64,000 nt of DNA from Cryphonectria parasitica EP155 (Eukaryota > Ascomycota > Sordariomycetes > Diaporthales > Cryphonectriaceae). The stretch covers positions 3,064,228-3,128,227 of the forward strand of contig NW_024468914.1 of the NCBI RefSeq assembly GCF_011745365.1, read 5' to 3'. A model generated the notes under the pieces. It made no database searches and was not told the DNA's origin. It saw only the letters and a list, made by a program, of their open reading frames with translations. Below are positions 1 to 11,876 of the stretch, in pieces. Each line of letters starts with the position of its first letter. Positions within the stretch are counted from its first letter, which is position 1. The position numbers were made by a program, and so were the translations under genes.

Positions 1-205
1 CTTTGTTTGGCCTCACAAGCCTAGGCTTCCCTTGTGAGAGGTGTCGAATTGGTGACTGGCCACCGAAGAGTCGCACCAGGCGGCCACCAGATCTGCGTGC
101 CAGCCCTCAGCGTGTCTCGGGAAGAGAGCCGCAGTCACATGCGTCACCCAGACAGGGCTGGCAAAGTAAAGTGGTGGTGACTCAAAAAAATGCCAAATGA
201 TCCGG

Positions 206-1249
206 TCAATCCCTAGAGAGCATGACGACGTACTCCCTCTCACTAGACCCAAATTTGACGACATCCTTTGGTCGCAGTTCCAGATATCTCCGGTCAGGCA
301 CTTCCTCCCCGTTCAGCTTAGTGTGGTTGGCACTCTCTAGGTCGATTAGATATGGCTTCACCTTTCCAATCTTGTCGCCGAACTCATTTCTCTTCTCGGT
401 ATACCGAAATTGGATCACTGCATGCTGCTTGCTGATGCTGGGGTTCTCGGCCAGTAGATCAACGACTGTTGGCTCTCGCCCCACGAGCCAGCAGCTTCGC
501 GTGCTGAGCTCGATAGTGTCCACGATATCCTTGCCCTTGAACACGAAAAGCTTCCACTGGTCGCGGGGAGGAGGTTTGCGCGACTCGGGCGGCTCATGAT
601 ATTTTAGCGTGATCGTCGTCCCGTCTGCTTGCGTGACCGAGTTGGACGCTGCTGCCAAAACGCCCGTGTTTCCAAAGTTCGGCTTTTCTTTGGGTTTCTC
701 CGGTTCCTCGCCGTTCGAGACAGCGAACGAGTCTGCTTGTGATGGAAGAGGCCCACCACGTCTCACAGCCACTTGGTTCTCTGCAGGTTCCGCATCGCCC
801 AGGGGAGCATCTTGGTGGCGCCTGCGGCGCCTCTCTCGTTCCTCGTGCTGGTCCTCGTCTTCAGCCCAGCGAGACTCCCTTTGCTTGTGCTTCTTCCTCG
901 AACTTCTGCCCTCGTCACCCAAGTTGTCTTCCACACGTCGGCTTCGTCGACGCTCATATGAATCATCCTCAGGAGAGCGCGAGTCTCGAGCTCTCTTATC
1001 GCGCCTACCACCTCTGTCGCGTGAGCTGTGCCTCCTCGATTCAGGACTGCGGGACCGCCGTCGACGGCGATGTCGATTGTCGTCCCTGTCTCGAGACCTG
1101 TCACGTCTCGAAGTCTTGTCAGATGAGTCCTGGTCCCGAGGGTAACGTCGGCTCAAGCGATCTCGATCGCTGGAGTCCTCGTATTTCTCCCTGACACGAT
1201 TCTTGCTATAACGCGATCCATCCTCATCATAGGATGCATCGGAACCCAT
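206..1249 (-). CDS. FHA-domain pre-mRNA splicing factor, SNIP1/Pml1 family
   Basis: A single-exon 347-residue protein. The first ~150 residues are dense in R, S, D and E (RS/RD-type, disordered), as in nuclear splicing proteins. The C-terminal ~118 residues form a forkhead-associated domain: the GRE turn, the S-I-S-K-Q-H-A segment and the ESANHTKLNG segment are the phosphothreonine-binding landmarks. This arrangement of a charged N-terminus plus one C-terminal FHA domain is that of human SNIP1 and yeast Pml1, the latter a subunit of the RES complex that aids pre-mRNA retention and splicing. The ATG at 1249 is the first in frame and the stop is TGA at 206-208. Family assignment is strong; the RES role is inferred from the family. 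Confidence 0.88.
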   Translation of the reverse strand: MGSDASYDEDGSRYSKNRVREKYEDSSDRDRLSRRYPRDQDSSDKTSRRDRSRDRDDNRHRRRRRSRSPESRRHSSRDRGGRRDKRARDSRSPEDDSYERRRSRRVEDNLGDEGRSSRKKHKQRESRWAEDEDQHEERERRRRRHQDAPLGDAEPAENQVAVRRGGPLPSQADSFAVSNGEEPEKPKEKPNFGNTGVLAAASNSVTQADGTTITLKYHEPPESRKPPPRDQWKLFVFKGKDIVDTIELSTRSCWLVGREPTVVDLLAENPSISKQHAVIQFRYTEKRNEFGDKIGKVKPYLIDLESANHTKLNGEEVPDRRYLELRPKDVVKFGSSEREYVVMLSRD

Positions 1250-1866
1250 TGTCGTGAAAAGGTCAAGTATGATGTTAGACGAGGGTTGAAACCTTCAATT
1301 TGGTCGGTCGCTTCAATATTTCAGTAGAGCGAAACACTGCGGAAATGGGCTCGAGATAGCAATATCCAAAGTGCCTGATAGAGGCTGGATGATCTTGATG
1401 CAGAATATTGACGGTATTTGGTCGTAAAGGTGACCTTTGAATATCGGTTTATCGGAGCTGAGAAGTAAGTGAATAGCTGGAAGGAGTATCGAAGCTGAAG
1501 ACATTCAGGGTTCAAGGTTGCGGTGGGTTCTGAGCGATAAGATAAGAGAGCTACATATGCACTAATACATAGTAAGCAACAAGCGCCGCTGGATGTATGG
1601 CCAAGGGGAAATGATGAGGCATCATGAAAAATTCAGGACAGCGCAAACAGATCCTTGGAATAAATATGAAGAATATAGAGAGGCATATGAAGCAAGTTTT
1701 CTCTCTCTGTATGTATATATATACCCCTTATATATGTAAAGATTTTAAAGAAGGGGTGGGAGACTGAAGGAGTTCAGGATTGACAAGTTTTGGGTTTTGT
1801 CGGCGAAAATCACTGCCAATTCATTCTTTGAGAAAGCAGACATGAGAGTCCACGCATAAGGCTATG
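1250..1866. other. intergenic stretch, 5' of SNIP1 and 3' of GGA
   Basis: About 617 bases between two minus-strand genes. It holds the SNIP1 promoter and the GGA 3' end. A short AT-rich run of alternating TATA lies near 1712-1735. No supported gene was seen. Confidence 0.5.
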
Positions 1867-3920
1867 CTACGCGATACTGAATTCTGAGATCTCGCCCATT
1901 TCGCTCTTCATCTCCGATCCGACTTTATAAGCCACCCTCCACCTGAGCTTGACGGACTCGACCTTCTTACCCTTGTCACCAGTGTGCCACACCTCGATGG
2001 ACTGGGTTATCCCACGGCTCTGTTTCGGCTCTAGCGAACGCCCCGTCTGGGGTTTGAGCTGGGATTCGTAGCCCTAGTTGAATGTTAGAACCCATGACAG
2101 GCTCAAGACATATCAGGAGAACGAGGGGACCACATACCTTTGTCACGGCCAACTGAAAATGAACCTCGCTTATCGGCTGTGCAGTGTTGTTGCTGAAAGC
2201 GAACAACAGGTTGATGCTGTTTGATGTGCCAGTCGTTCGGTTGGCAAGAAGATCGATCTTCAGGTTGGAGTTGCTCACCGCCACCCTATGCTCTTTGGGC
2301 AGAGATGTCGTCTCGGCGGGGAGGGCAGACGAGAAGTTCCACTCATCATCATCGTTGGCCTGCGCTGTGGCCGGTTGAGGAGGAGGAGGCTTGTTCGCGG
2401 CAAGTGCGGCGAATGGGTCGACCGCTGGTGCTGCTGGGGAACTGAATGCCGACTGTTGATAATTCGGTGGCTGTGGGGTGTTGTTCTTCGAGGTGGATGG
2501 CCCTGAGTTGAAGGCGGAGAAAGCCGAGAATGGAGGCGGAGTAGATGATGAGGAGAGAGAGCCCTTGGCGCTGTTGTCCTGGGTCATAGAAGAGAGCAAT
2601 GCTGGACCAGGAATGTTGGTATTGTTACCAAACCCAAGGGAGATGCCACCGGTTTGGCCAAAATTGCCGGCGCCTTCTGATTCCCCGATTGACAGACCGA
2701 GTAGATCATCTTCGACACCAGCCGGTTGAGCCTGACGGGCTGTACTCGTACTAGCGTTTGCATTGCCCGAGCCGTTCGCCGCTGCGTCGCCATCAAAGTC
2801 GATGAGGTTGAGCTCCTGAGCGGCGCTCTTAACTGCCGCCGAGGAAGCCACATGCTCGCCTTTGGCAATCTTAGAAGCCCCTTCCAAGTCCCCTTTCTTC
2901 ATCAGCTTGTACCTCTCAACGGTCCGGTGTATGCTGTCGTTGATCTCGAATAGTCTCGCCACGGCCTCGTGATCGTCGGACTCCTCCTCACACATCTTCT
3001 GAATCTTGGGCTGGGCATTCTGCAGCGAGGAAGCGAGCTCCTCGAAGACGTCACCATCTGTCATGGTGTCGCCTGGCTTGAACTCAGCAAGCCTCTCCTC
3101 GAGCAGCTTTGCCTTGGCCTGGATCTTGGAGACCTCCTCGGCAGCCTTGGCGCGGTAGTCCACCTTTGATCTTGTGTCATAACCAGCCATAATCTTCATG
3201 AGACGGTTTGCCTCTTGTAGGTCTTCTGGTGCGCCGCGTCGGATCAGCTCCTGCAATTTAGCCGACTGGGCCTCACGCTCTTCTTCCTCCATCTCCTCGG
3301 CGGATTTGAGGTTCTGTTTGAAGGGTGTCAGCTGAGGCATTCGTGGGTTGGCAGAGGGCTAGACGCAGACTCACATCGCTAGGGTTCAGGACAGCCGCGT
3401 CATCTTTCCTGACCTCGGGAAACGTGTAGCCCTTGTAGCTCAACAGTCTATGCATATCCCGAATGAACCCTAGATCCTCTTTGTACCTGCTGGTCTCGCA
3501 GATCGTACTGCGCCATTCTTCTATAGCCTCGAGGATCTTCATCTGCACCCTGCTGTACCTGATGGGCGGCCGCTCGGGAAAGCGGCGGACGAGTTCATTG
3601 AGAAACTCCTTGGTGCTGACCTGTAGCTGAAAGGGGTATCCGCAATTCTTGACGCATATGTCGAGCAGGTTGAGGGCGAGCAGGGAGACGTTCGGGTTGC
3701 GGTGGTTGATGTAGTTGACGATGGCCACAGCGGCCTCGCGGGGCGCAGAGCCCTTCTTCGAGTTGATGAGGTCGGCGATCTCGAGATTCAGAGCGAGGTT
3801 GGGCTCGTAATTCTCCGGACTGCACGCTGCCTGAATGAAGCGCTGGAGCTGGGAGGGAGCGTGGCCACCCCATCCTCCCCACGGGTCCCTGGCGGCCGCC
3901 CTTGCGCTGGCCGCCTCCAT
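1867..3920 (-). CDS. GGA-type clathrin adaptor (VHS-GAT-GAE)
   Basis: Exons by splice signals: 3375-3920, 2138-3313 and 1867-2073 (642 residues, phase-consistent). Introns have GTGAGT/CAAACAG and GTATGTG/AACTAG ends. Domain order is diagnostic: an N-terminal VHS domain (about 20-160, beginning SQLQRFIQAACSPENYEPN), a GAT helical region (about 200-300), a long S/P/N/Q-rich hinge, and a C-terminal gamma-adaptin ear (about 520-642). GGA proteins bind Arf-GTP through GAT and clathrin or accessory factors through hinge and ear, sorting cargo from trans-Golgi to endosome. The start is ATG 3918-3920, which gives the usual short lead before VHS. The gene is divergent from the Tsr3 gene with about 760 bp between. 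Confidence 0.9.
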
Positions 3921-4681
3921 CGTGAGGATCCTGGTAGACAGGCTGGTAAAGACCGCTTTTTTGTCTAGCGCTTCTTGAACACCGTCAAGACCTGGTATTG
4001 CGCTTCCTGGGGGGACAATCGGTTGCGGTCGCAACCAAGAACTGCCCAAGGTACTCGTCTGCTTCGGCAGGTGAATAAGCCGCCTAGCTTGAAGCCCGAG
4101 CTCGAGCTGAGGCAGCGCAAGCAAAGGGGCTCAGGCGGGTGTGATGTTGGGAATGATGCTGCAGCACTCAATAGACGTGAGTCCGACAGGAAGTATATTG
4201 TCGCTGGTGTGGTTGTGGTGGTGGCTTGGTGAGCTGTTGTTGTTGTTTGTCAGTTTGCGAAATCATGGATGACATCGTGGCCACGCCAAGCGCATCCATT
4301 CATCACTGGGCTGAGGCGCTGAATGGCGTTGGTAAGAGGGGAAATTCGCTGCCGCCTGAGGGCCTGGGGCAGCTGGAGAACTACTGGTAAGCTGTCGCTC
4401 GGCACCGCGATCCGGCTACAAGCTCTACCCCTGCCAAGTGCTTATCAGAGAAAAAGTTGCCCCTCCAAAAACGCCCAGGGTTCGCCTCGCTTCGTTTCTC
4501 AACTGAGATCATCGTCTGAATCGTCAGTGCCGCTTTCTCAATATCGAATTTAAGAAGCCCAGAATAATTTCACCCTGACGTCTTTTGCCGACAAACGCCT
4601 TCCATAATTGACCAACGAAATTTGTCATTAAGAGCGCTATTGCCACTCCTGGGAAGAAGAAAGAACCCCCCCCCCCCAAAC
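3921..4681. promoter_or_regulatory. divergent intergenic region between GGA and TSR3
   Basis: The two start codons face away from each other, so this stretch must contain both promoters. It ends in a 12-base C tract (4666-4677) four bases before the Tsr3 ATG. No other gene is supported. Confidence 0.5.
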
Positions 4682-5923
4682 ATGGTTCGTCACAAGAAAG
4701 ACCCTCGAAGCAAGAAGACCTTTGGCGTCCACCCCAAAGACGCAAGACGAGGCGGCCCCCCGCGGCAACCGAGGAACGACGGAGATGAAGACACCGAAGA
4801 GCCATCTACCGCCTCGGGCCGAACGAAGCCTGCCTTCAAGGCAGCCTGCTGGGATCTCGGCCATTGCGACCCGAAGCGCTGCTCCGGCAAGCGCCTGATG
4901 AGGGCCGGCCTCATGCGCGAGCTGCACCTGGGCCAGCGCCACAGCGGCGTCATCATCACGCCCAACGGGAAGCACACGCTCTCGCCTGCGGACCGCGAGC
5001 TCATGGACATGTACGGCGCCGCGGTAGTCGAGTGCAGCTGGGCGCGCACGGGCGAGGTGCAGTGGAACAAGGTCGGCGGGAAGTGCGAGCGCTTGCTGCC
5101 GTACCTGGTCGCGGCGAACACGGTCAACTACGGCAAGCCCTTGCGATTGAACTGCGCCGAGGCCCTCGCGGCTGCGTTTGCGATCTGTGGGCACCTAGAC
5201 TGGGCGGAGCAGGTGCTCGAGCCCTTCAGCTACGGAGAGGCGTTCTTGAAGATCAATGCGAAGCTTTTGAGAAAATATGCCGAGTGCGAGGATGAGCAGG
5301 CAATCAAGAAGACAGAGAAGGAGTGGATGGAGAGGTTGGAGAAGGAGTATGCCGACAACAGAGAAGAGGGCTCAGACGATGATATGTGGAAGAGTGGAAA
5401 TGTCAATCGGCGTGTAATGCCGGATTCGGATGATGAGAGCGACGCTGATGAGGAAGAAAGTGGCGAGGAAGGCGGAGCAAACAGCGATGAAGTTGGCAGT
5501 GTGGACGGCATATACCTAGGCAAGAAGCCAGACCCAACACCGAAAGAAGCTGCCCGAGCAGAGAAGGATCCATTCGACATATCGGATGACAGCGAAGAAG
5601 ACGAGGATGCTGCTATGGAAGCAATCCGGAAAAAGGTGCTGGCATCAAAATCATTCGCCAACATAGACGATCCAGCAGACAAGAAAAGGCCAGAGACGAT
5701 CCCGAGACCCCCACAACCGCATCAGAAGGTGATAGTCGACCAAGACGCCGAACCGGATTCTGATAACGGCGACGATGACGATGACGAGTTTGATAATATC
5801 ATCGCCGCTACGCCAATGACGGATAGGATCGGACTTACCAAGCTGGAGAGGGAGAGATCACAGGCTCATATAACGTCCAGAACATTCACGTCGGGCGGCG
5901 TATCTGCCCCAAAGAGGTGGTGA
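4682..5923 (+). CDS. TSR3: 18S rRNA aminocarboxypropyltransferase Tsr3
   Basis: Intronless, 413 residues. The first ~250 residues carry the Tsr3 signature (former DUF367): CWDLGHCDPKRCSGKRL, then HSGVIITPNGKHTLSPAD, ECSWAR and the block around LPYLVAANTVNYGKPLRLNC. Tsr3 transfers the aminocarboxypropyl group of S-adenosylmethionine to a hypermodified pseudouridine of 18S rRNA during late cytoplasmic 40S maturation. Residues after ~250 are acidic and Asp/Glu/Ser-rich, typical of fungal Tsr3 tails. The ATG at 4682 is the first true ATG in this frame; the frame stays open upstream only through non-ATG codons and the C tract. The gene is convergent with the mitochondrial IF2 gene, 232 bp apart. 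Confidence 0.93.
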   Translation: MVRHKKDPRSKKTFGVHPKDARRGGPPRQPRNDGDEDTEEPSTASGRTKPAFKAACWDLGHCDPKRCSGKRLMRAGLMRELHLGQRHSGVIITPNGKHTLSPADRELMDMYGAAVVECSWARTGEVQWNKVGGKCERLLPYLVAANTVNYGKPLRLNCAEALAAAFAICGHLDWAEQVLEPFSYGEAFLKINAKLLRKYAECEDEQAIKKTEKEWMERLEKEYADNREEGSDDDMWKSGNVNRRVMPDSDDESDADEEESGEEGGANSDEVGSVDGIYLGKKPDPTPKEAARAEKDPFDISDDSEEDEDAAMEAIRKKVLASKSFANIDDPADKKRPETIPRPPQPHQKVIVDQDAEPDSDNGDDDDDEFDNIIAATPMTDRIGLTKLERERSQAHITSRTFTSGGVSAPKRW

Positions 5924-6155
5924 TTGATGTCTTGAGTCTATATCAACCTCAAATCTTGATTGCATAATTCAAAAGATCTAGCAATGCGTCTATGTCTCTT
6001 CTTCAAATCAAGCCTTGTACACGTGTGCGTTGGTTCATAACCCATGTGAAGGCGCCTCAGGGCGGCAGTAAACTGAGCTGAGATAACATTTCTAAAGTGT
6101 CCGTGCCCGCTTTGCTGATGCATCCTGGTGTCTAAGCCCGGCCTTCTATATCTTT

Positions 6156-9100
6156 CTACAAGTACCTCTTTTCCTGTACTTCCTCGTAAAGTTGAATGGC
6201 ATCGCCAGGCTGGAAATCGTCGTAATCCTCAAACATCATACCACACTCGGTGCCCTTTCTCATCTCGCTGACGTCCTTTTGCTTTTGCTTGAGGGCTGCA
6301 AGCTTGCCTTTATCGAAAAGTTAGCACAAGGTCTGAATGGAAATTTGCATGTTGCAAGTGGGGGGAGGAAGGGGGGGGGATGGAACGTGGGAGTGAGTTG
6401 AAACCGTCCGAGACATACCTTCATGGATCTTTTCTCCGTCGCGCATTATCCGGTACAGGCCACCCCTTGTCACCATGCCGTTTTTGACCTTCACGCCGGC
6501 GACATTCTTGTATACTCTCTTTACAATATTGATGGGGAAGACCTGGAGTACTTCGGCTTCGGCCAGGACCCTCTGGCTCATGATGGGCGGTAGCAGCTCC
6601 GACAACTGCTTCTTGACAGCATCAACTACTTCATAGATGATGTTATAATCCAGAATCTTGACGCCAGCCTCATCTGCCCTACGCAGGATGGGGCCCGGCA
6701 CGACCGTGTTGAAGTTGATGATGCAGCCTTGAGCCATTGCCATGTGGTCGATATCTGACTCGGTAATCTGGCCCGGTGAGGATCGCAGGATGCGTGTCCG
6801 AACTTCGTTGTTTCCAATCTCCTGAATGGCGTTGGTGACAGCCTCGACTGAGCCCATCACGTCACCCTTGACAATGATGTTGTAGATCTTGGGGCCTGTT
6901 TCTTCAGGTTCGACCGTGGCATCCTCGTCGCCTTCCTCGCGTTGTTCCTCCATCATCTTCTCCAAAGCCTTTCTCTCGACTTCTTCCCGATCTGACAGTT
7001 CTTTTTGGGCCTTCTGCGCAGCAGCTTCCGCTCGATCTGCAACTTCCTGGCGGTAGCCAACCGCTGACTGCGCTGTGCTCTCATCCGGTGCTTGCAGGAC
7101 CATGTCTCCTGCCATTGGTGGCTGCTTCCAGCTACCGTAGATTTCCACAGGAGTTCCCGGTCCGGCGGCCTTGACCTCTGTGCCGGCCTCGTTCCTCATG
7201 GTCCTGATCCTGGTGTAGGTATTTCCTGCAACGATCAAGTCGCCGACACGCAGTGTTCCCCTCTTCACGAGGATGGTTGCTGCTCTGCCGTCCGACTTGA
7301 CGCTGGCCTCAAGAACCCATCCCTCAGCCATTCCGTCAGGCTCAGCGCGCATGTCGAGGATCTCAGACAGTGTCAGGATGCTCTCTTCGAGATCGCCCAT
7401 TCCCCGGCCAGTGACGCCGCTGACTGCCACCACCTGCACATCGCCACCAAAGTCTTCAATCTCCACCCCGTTGGAGGCCAGATCCGACTTGACATGTTCG
7501 ATGCGCTTCGGGTCATCGTCAATGTCAATTTTGTTGATGGCAACAATCATGGGTACCTTGGCATTCTGAGCATGCTTGATGGCCTCAATTGTCTGCGGCT
7601 TCACACTATCATCGACGGCTACCACCAAGACGACGATATCCGTAACGTTAGCACCACGCTGCCGCATGCTCAGAAACGCGGCGTGACCAGGCGTATCCAG
7701 AAACGTAATAAGCTTGCCAGATTTGAGCTTGACAGAAAAGGCACCGATATGTTGTGTGATACCGCCGTGTTCCTGTGCTGCAACAGATGACTTTCGCAGC
7801 CAGTCCAACATTGTCGTCTTGCCGTGGTCAACGTGGCCCATGATGGTCACGATGGGTGGCCGGGGAGGCACACTCGATAAATCTTCCGGTGGTGGTCTCG
7901 GCTTGAGGTCACGGCCGTCGCCCGAGTCGACTGTGGGCTCGAAGCCATATTCGGCAGCAACAAGAGCTGCAGTCTCGCCTGTCATGATACTGTCGTGGAG
8001 AATGTTCTCAAAACCGAGCTGTTCGAGATCCTTCAAGAACTGCCGAGGTTTGACGCGCAGGGCATTTGCTAGGTCAGACACCGTGATGTACTCAGGCAAC
8101 AGTATCGTTTTAGGTGCCAGTGCCTCCTTGGCAGCTTTCTTCTCTTCCCTTGCGCGTATGCGTTGTTCGCGTATAGCCATTGCCTGCTCGTAGTCGAAGT
8201 CTTCGTCATGCTCATCATCGAACTCCCGCTGTCTCCGATTGTAATTCTTCTTTGGTTTGTCTCCTCTTCCTCGACGATCGGAAACTTCGTCGAAGTCTCT
8301 GTTCCGACCACGATAGCCCGCGTCCCGGTCAAAGTCCCGGCCTCTTCCGCGTCTGTCATCAGAAGGTCTGCCTCTACCTTGATGGTCCACATCCTTGTCA
8401 GTGTCCCTGCCTCTTGTGCCTCTCTCATCCGGTAGGGGGGCGTTCTGGTCAGTTTTAGGGAGAATGGGCAAACCAAGCTCCCTAGGGGTGGGTGCACCAA
8501 ATTCGGGTGTGTGTTCATTGCTTTGATCCAATCTTCGCACCCTTTGATCCTGAGATGGTGAGGATTTCACCATGGGCTCAAATTTGAGTGGAGACTGTGA
8601 CATTGGTAGCCCTGGTAGCTTTGGGCCGTTTGCTCCGAATCTAGTTGTAGTCGGGATTGGTGACGGCCGATTTGAGACTCTCTCTGCTGGCTCCGAGGGG
8701 CTAACACTCCCTAAAGATGACGGGGCTCCCCAGTCGTGATAGCGGTCTCTTCTCCTCAACTGATCGGGGCTACGTTTCGGCGACCTAGGCGTGGAGCGTT
8801 CCTGAGATATGTCCGGGACCGCCGACATCCGCGAGGCAGATATTTCCTGTCGAGGCAGATTGAAGGGGCTCATAGACTCGAATGAATCGTCCCTAGACCC
8901 TCGCCTTCGGAGCTGAGGAAACTCTGTGCCTGCGGGAAGCGATTGACCAGGTTTTTTACTGAAGGCTGCATCGAGGAGAGACACTTTCGACCGTTGGGGA
9001 GCAGCGCCTGAACTTTGGGCTTGTGACCGAGATGCTGACGAAGACGGAGGCGACGGTAGAGGCTGAGAAGGCTGAGGCACGGTCTGCTGGCTGACCTTTT

Positions 9101-9970
9101 GAGCAGGCGTCTCCCGAGATTGTGCTGCCTGTCGAAGATCATCCAGAGAGAGCCTGGAGATGCCACTGGTTGATTTTGCTGCAGCGACAGTGCTGCCAAC
9201 GGGCTTAAATGCTGCCAGACCGGAGCCAAAGGCGGGCTTTTTAGGACCTGCCCCGGGAGGATTGCCAAATGAATTCGGTCTGCTGCTGCCCCACGAAGTT
9301 TGAAGCTGACCGAAAGCTGTGCCGGTGGATGGGCGGGCAGAAGGTACTTGTCTCGCGCTCGAGGAGTCAGCTGCCGGCTGTGCTGGTGAAATGCCGCTTC
9401 CATAAGCAGATCTCGCAGGAGGCACGCCGCCACCAAGCTTGCCGCCCCATGTTGCAGTTCCAGTAGCCGGTGGTATTTTGTTGCCTGCGGTGCGTCCTTC
9501 CCACGCAGCAGATGGTGATGTACTTGCGCTCCCTGCAACCTGGCCCTGATCATTCTTCAAAGCAGCGCCCCATGCAGAATTCGACTGCCCCGGGACCGTG
9601 TTGGATCCAAATCTACCCCACATGGTATAACACCGGACGTCTGTCCGGCTGCCCTTGAAAAGGTCTTCGTCAGGTGCGAATAGCGCTCCATGTCGGGGTG
9701 ATCTCGAGCCTGGTCGCCTGGATATTGCAAGGCCGGTCGAGGAAAACGATCGAGGTAGAGAGGAATGGTCATGGATATGCGGGCGACCAGTATTACGTAG
9801 TCGAGCCAGGTCCTGCTGGTGTTGGCGTCGACATGATGCGCAGACGTAGAAGCTGGCCTGCCTCTGAAGTCGCAATACGTTAGTTGATTCTGAATGGAGC
9901 AAGAAAAAGAAAAGAGAGGAAAGGCAGGTGACAGGAAGAGAATGCATACCTTAGCCTGGTTCCTCAACAT
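6156..9970 (-). CDS. mitochondrial translation initiation factor IF-2
   Basis: Exons: 9950-9970 (MLRNQAK), 6419-9863 and 6156-6307, giving 1205 residues. Intron 1 has GTATGC, an ACTAAC branch site and TTCAG; intron 2 has GTATGT and a TAAAG acceptor. The GTPase core begins near residue 680 with GHVDHGKTT (G1), followed by DTPGH (G3) and NKID (G4); IF2 beta-barrel and C-terminal domains follow. The 50-residue basic N-terminus with few acids looks like a mitochondrial presequence. Between it and the G domain lie ~600 residues of S/P/R/Q/G-rich, probably disordered sequence with RGRGRD-type repeats and a KKAAKE helix. IF2 delivers fMet-tRNA to the mitoribosome. The gene is divergent from the gene at 10552. 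Confidence 0.92.
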
Positions 9971-10551
9971 CCCTAGGAAGAACACAACGTGTGGACAGCC
10001 TCTTTTATGGTGCTGCCCTTTTCTCAGACACCCAGAAACTCCAAAGTGTGTCGCGTCACACGTCGAGAACTGCAATGGCAACTTTTAAGGTGGATTTTCG
10101 CAGATGCATGGGAGTTGCATCCACTAAAGTAGAGTGTACTAGCATGGCTATACTTGGAAGAGACTTGCAGAGACTTGCAATCACCCCACTCCACGGCAGG
10201 TAGACCATGTACCCTGCTGGTACAGGCACGGGGAAGTTATGGCCAACCGACCCGGGCTGCCGGGCAGGCATGGGAACGAGCCGTTAGTTCAGGGTCAGGG
10301 GTAAAATTATAGAGCTCCTACTCCATGAAGCCACGCCAACAAGCCTTCTCTCACTCATCCAGACAGCGCCCATTTTTTCTTCTTCTTCTTCTTTTTCCTG
10401 TTCACAGTTCAGCAACCATTTCAGTCATTCGACATTGTAACAGATATCTATCTCTGTCTCTCATCTGTTGCTGGGTTCCACCGATTCTCGAACTTGGCCC
10501 TCGAAAAATTAAAAACCTCCCAAGGACTCAACTCAACATTCCTCAGAAGAA
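9971..10551. promoter_or_regulatory. divergent intergenic region with pyrimidine-rich leader
   Basis: This lies between the start codons of the mitochondrial IF2 gene (-) and the membrane-protein gene (+). A TTCTTC-rich pyrimidine run lies at about 10375-10400, typical of a fungal core promoter or 5' UTR. No gene was seen. Confidence 0.45.
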
Positions 10552-11607
10552 ATGGCGCCATCCAAGAGAACCCAGGCAAAGAAACCAAAATCATCACCGT
10601 CACCCTCCTCGACAACCTTACAGGAGCCTCCCCAACCGTTCAAGCGAGCTCCGGAGGTGATGGCTCCCTTGCTCTCCACCCTCTCGCCAAAACATGTCTA
10701 CATAACACACATCGACAGCAAACCGGTCGAATTCAAACGCAAGATCTTCCTGGTACCCATCGTCATCAACCTCGCCATCACTGCCCTCTTTGCTTACCGC
10801 ATGTATCACATTGGCCCCTGGTACTTCAAACTTATAGCCTCAGCATTCGGACATTCCAATGAGACCACCGTGCCTGTGGCCGAGTCCAGCTGGTCAGTCA
10901 TCGCCAGGATAATTGCGCGGAGGGCTTTTACATTTTCGCTAGATTGCTTGCTGTTCATCTTCGTATGGCCTTGGCCTGTGGAGTTCTGCTTCGACGGGTC
11001 GCACGGCAGTCCCCTTATGTGGCGGTGGGGTGTGGGCTTCCGTGGCAAGGAAATATACATCCGCCGCAGCAAACCGAATTGGGACACCGACATCAAGAAG
11101 GCTGTGAAAGGGGATAATGCCCAGGCCAGGAATCTCTTGATGAACCATGTCGGCGTGGCTACAGCGCCGATGTTGATCAATGAGAAGACTGGCTACTTGA
11201 CGATGAACAACGAATGGGACCTGGACTGGGCGGCGATGGTGAAGGCGACGAAATTGGTGGATGACAAGAGTATCGCGCTGGAGGCATTCAAATTGATGGT
11301 CGTGTTGCACCACGAAGACTACGGCTGGGTTTCCCTTGACCTGAAGATGGAGGAAAATGCACAGGATGTTGCACGCCGGACCCAGGTGTTTGCGTTTAGG
11401 GACGCGCTCGCAGCGGTGGGCAAGGAGGACCTGTTCTACCGATGGATCGAAATTGTTCAGTTCGAGTCTACGCAACCGGGCGGGTTCGGTGCAGACAAAC
11501 AGGTCGAAGTCGCCAAGCAGATTCGGGAATTGTTCGCAGAGCAGGGTATCGACTTTGATGAGTTCTGGAAGGAGAGCGTGGGCTCGGACGGTCTCGCCAA
11601 CATGTAG
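10552..11607 (+). CDS. conserved-looking membrane protein of unknown function
   Basis: Intronless, 351 residues, not assigned to a named family. Residues 1-30 are K/S/P/T-rich. Two hydrophobic spans are visible: about 65-83 (IFLVPIVINLAITALF) and about 125-143 (FTFSLDCLLFIFVWPWPVEF). A soluble C-terminal domain of about 200 residues follows; it is rich in charged and aromatic residues (RWGVGFRGKEIYIRR, TGYLTMNNEWDLDW, HHEDYGWVSLDLKM) and has the composition of a folded domain. Codon use matches neighbouring genes. A two-pass membrane protein with both ends on one side, in the ER or a mitochondrial membrane, is a reasonable inference; no enzymatic motif was recognised. The gene is convergent with the PP28 gene (269 bp apart). 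Confidence 0.85.
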   Translation: MAPSKRTQAKKPKSSPSPSSTTLQEPPQPFKRAPEVMAPLLSTLSPKHVYITHIDSKPVEFKRKIFLVPIVINLAITALFAYRMYHIGPWYFKLIASAFGHSNETTVPVAESSWSVIARIIARRAFTFSLDCLLFIFVWPWPVEFCFDGSHGSPLMWRWGVGFRGKEIYIRRSKPNWDTDIKKAVKGDNAQARNLLMNHVGVATAPMLINEKTGYLTMNNEWDLDWAAMVKATKLVDDKSIALEAFKLMVVLHHEDYGWVSLDLKMEENAQDVARRTQVFAFRDALAAVGKEDLFYRWIEIVQFESTQPGGFGADKQVEVAKQIRELFAEQGIDFDEFWKESVGSDGLANM

Positions 11608-11876
11608 GGTGAGAGAAGAGGGCAAGAAGTGGACTGCCCCTTGAAGAAGAAGAAAAGTGTGCCGTACTGAATCGTGTTGTCGCAAAGAGCTGCGTCTACA
11701 CGCAATTCGAGTGTGGGAAAGAGAGAGAATAATAAAGAAAATACAAAATGACTAGAAGACCCAGTATTGCTGATCTATGGCCAAAGCAAGGGAACCGGGA
11801 TCGAAGATGGCCGTTTGGACCTTCTGCTCACCATAAACCTTGCCCGCCCCGATGCCAACGGAAGTAGTTCCGCCCC

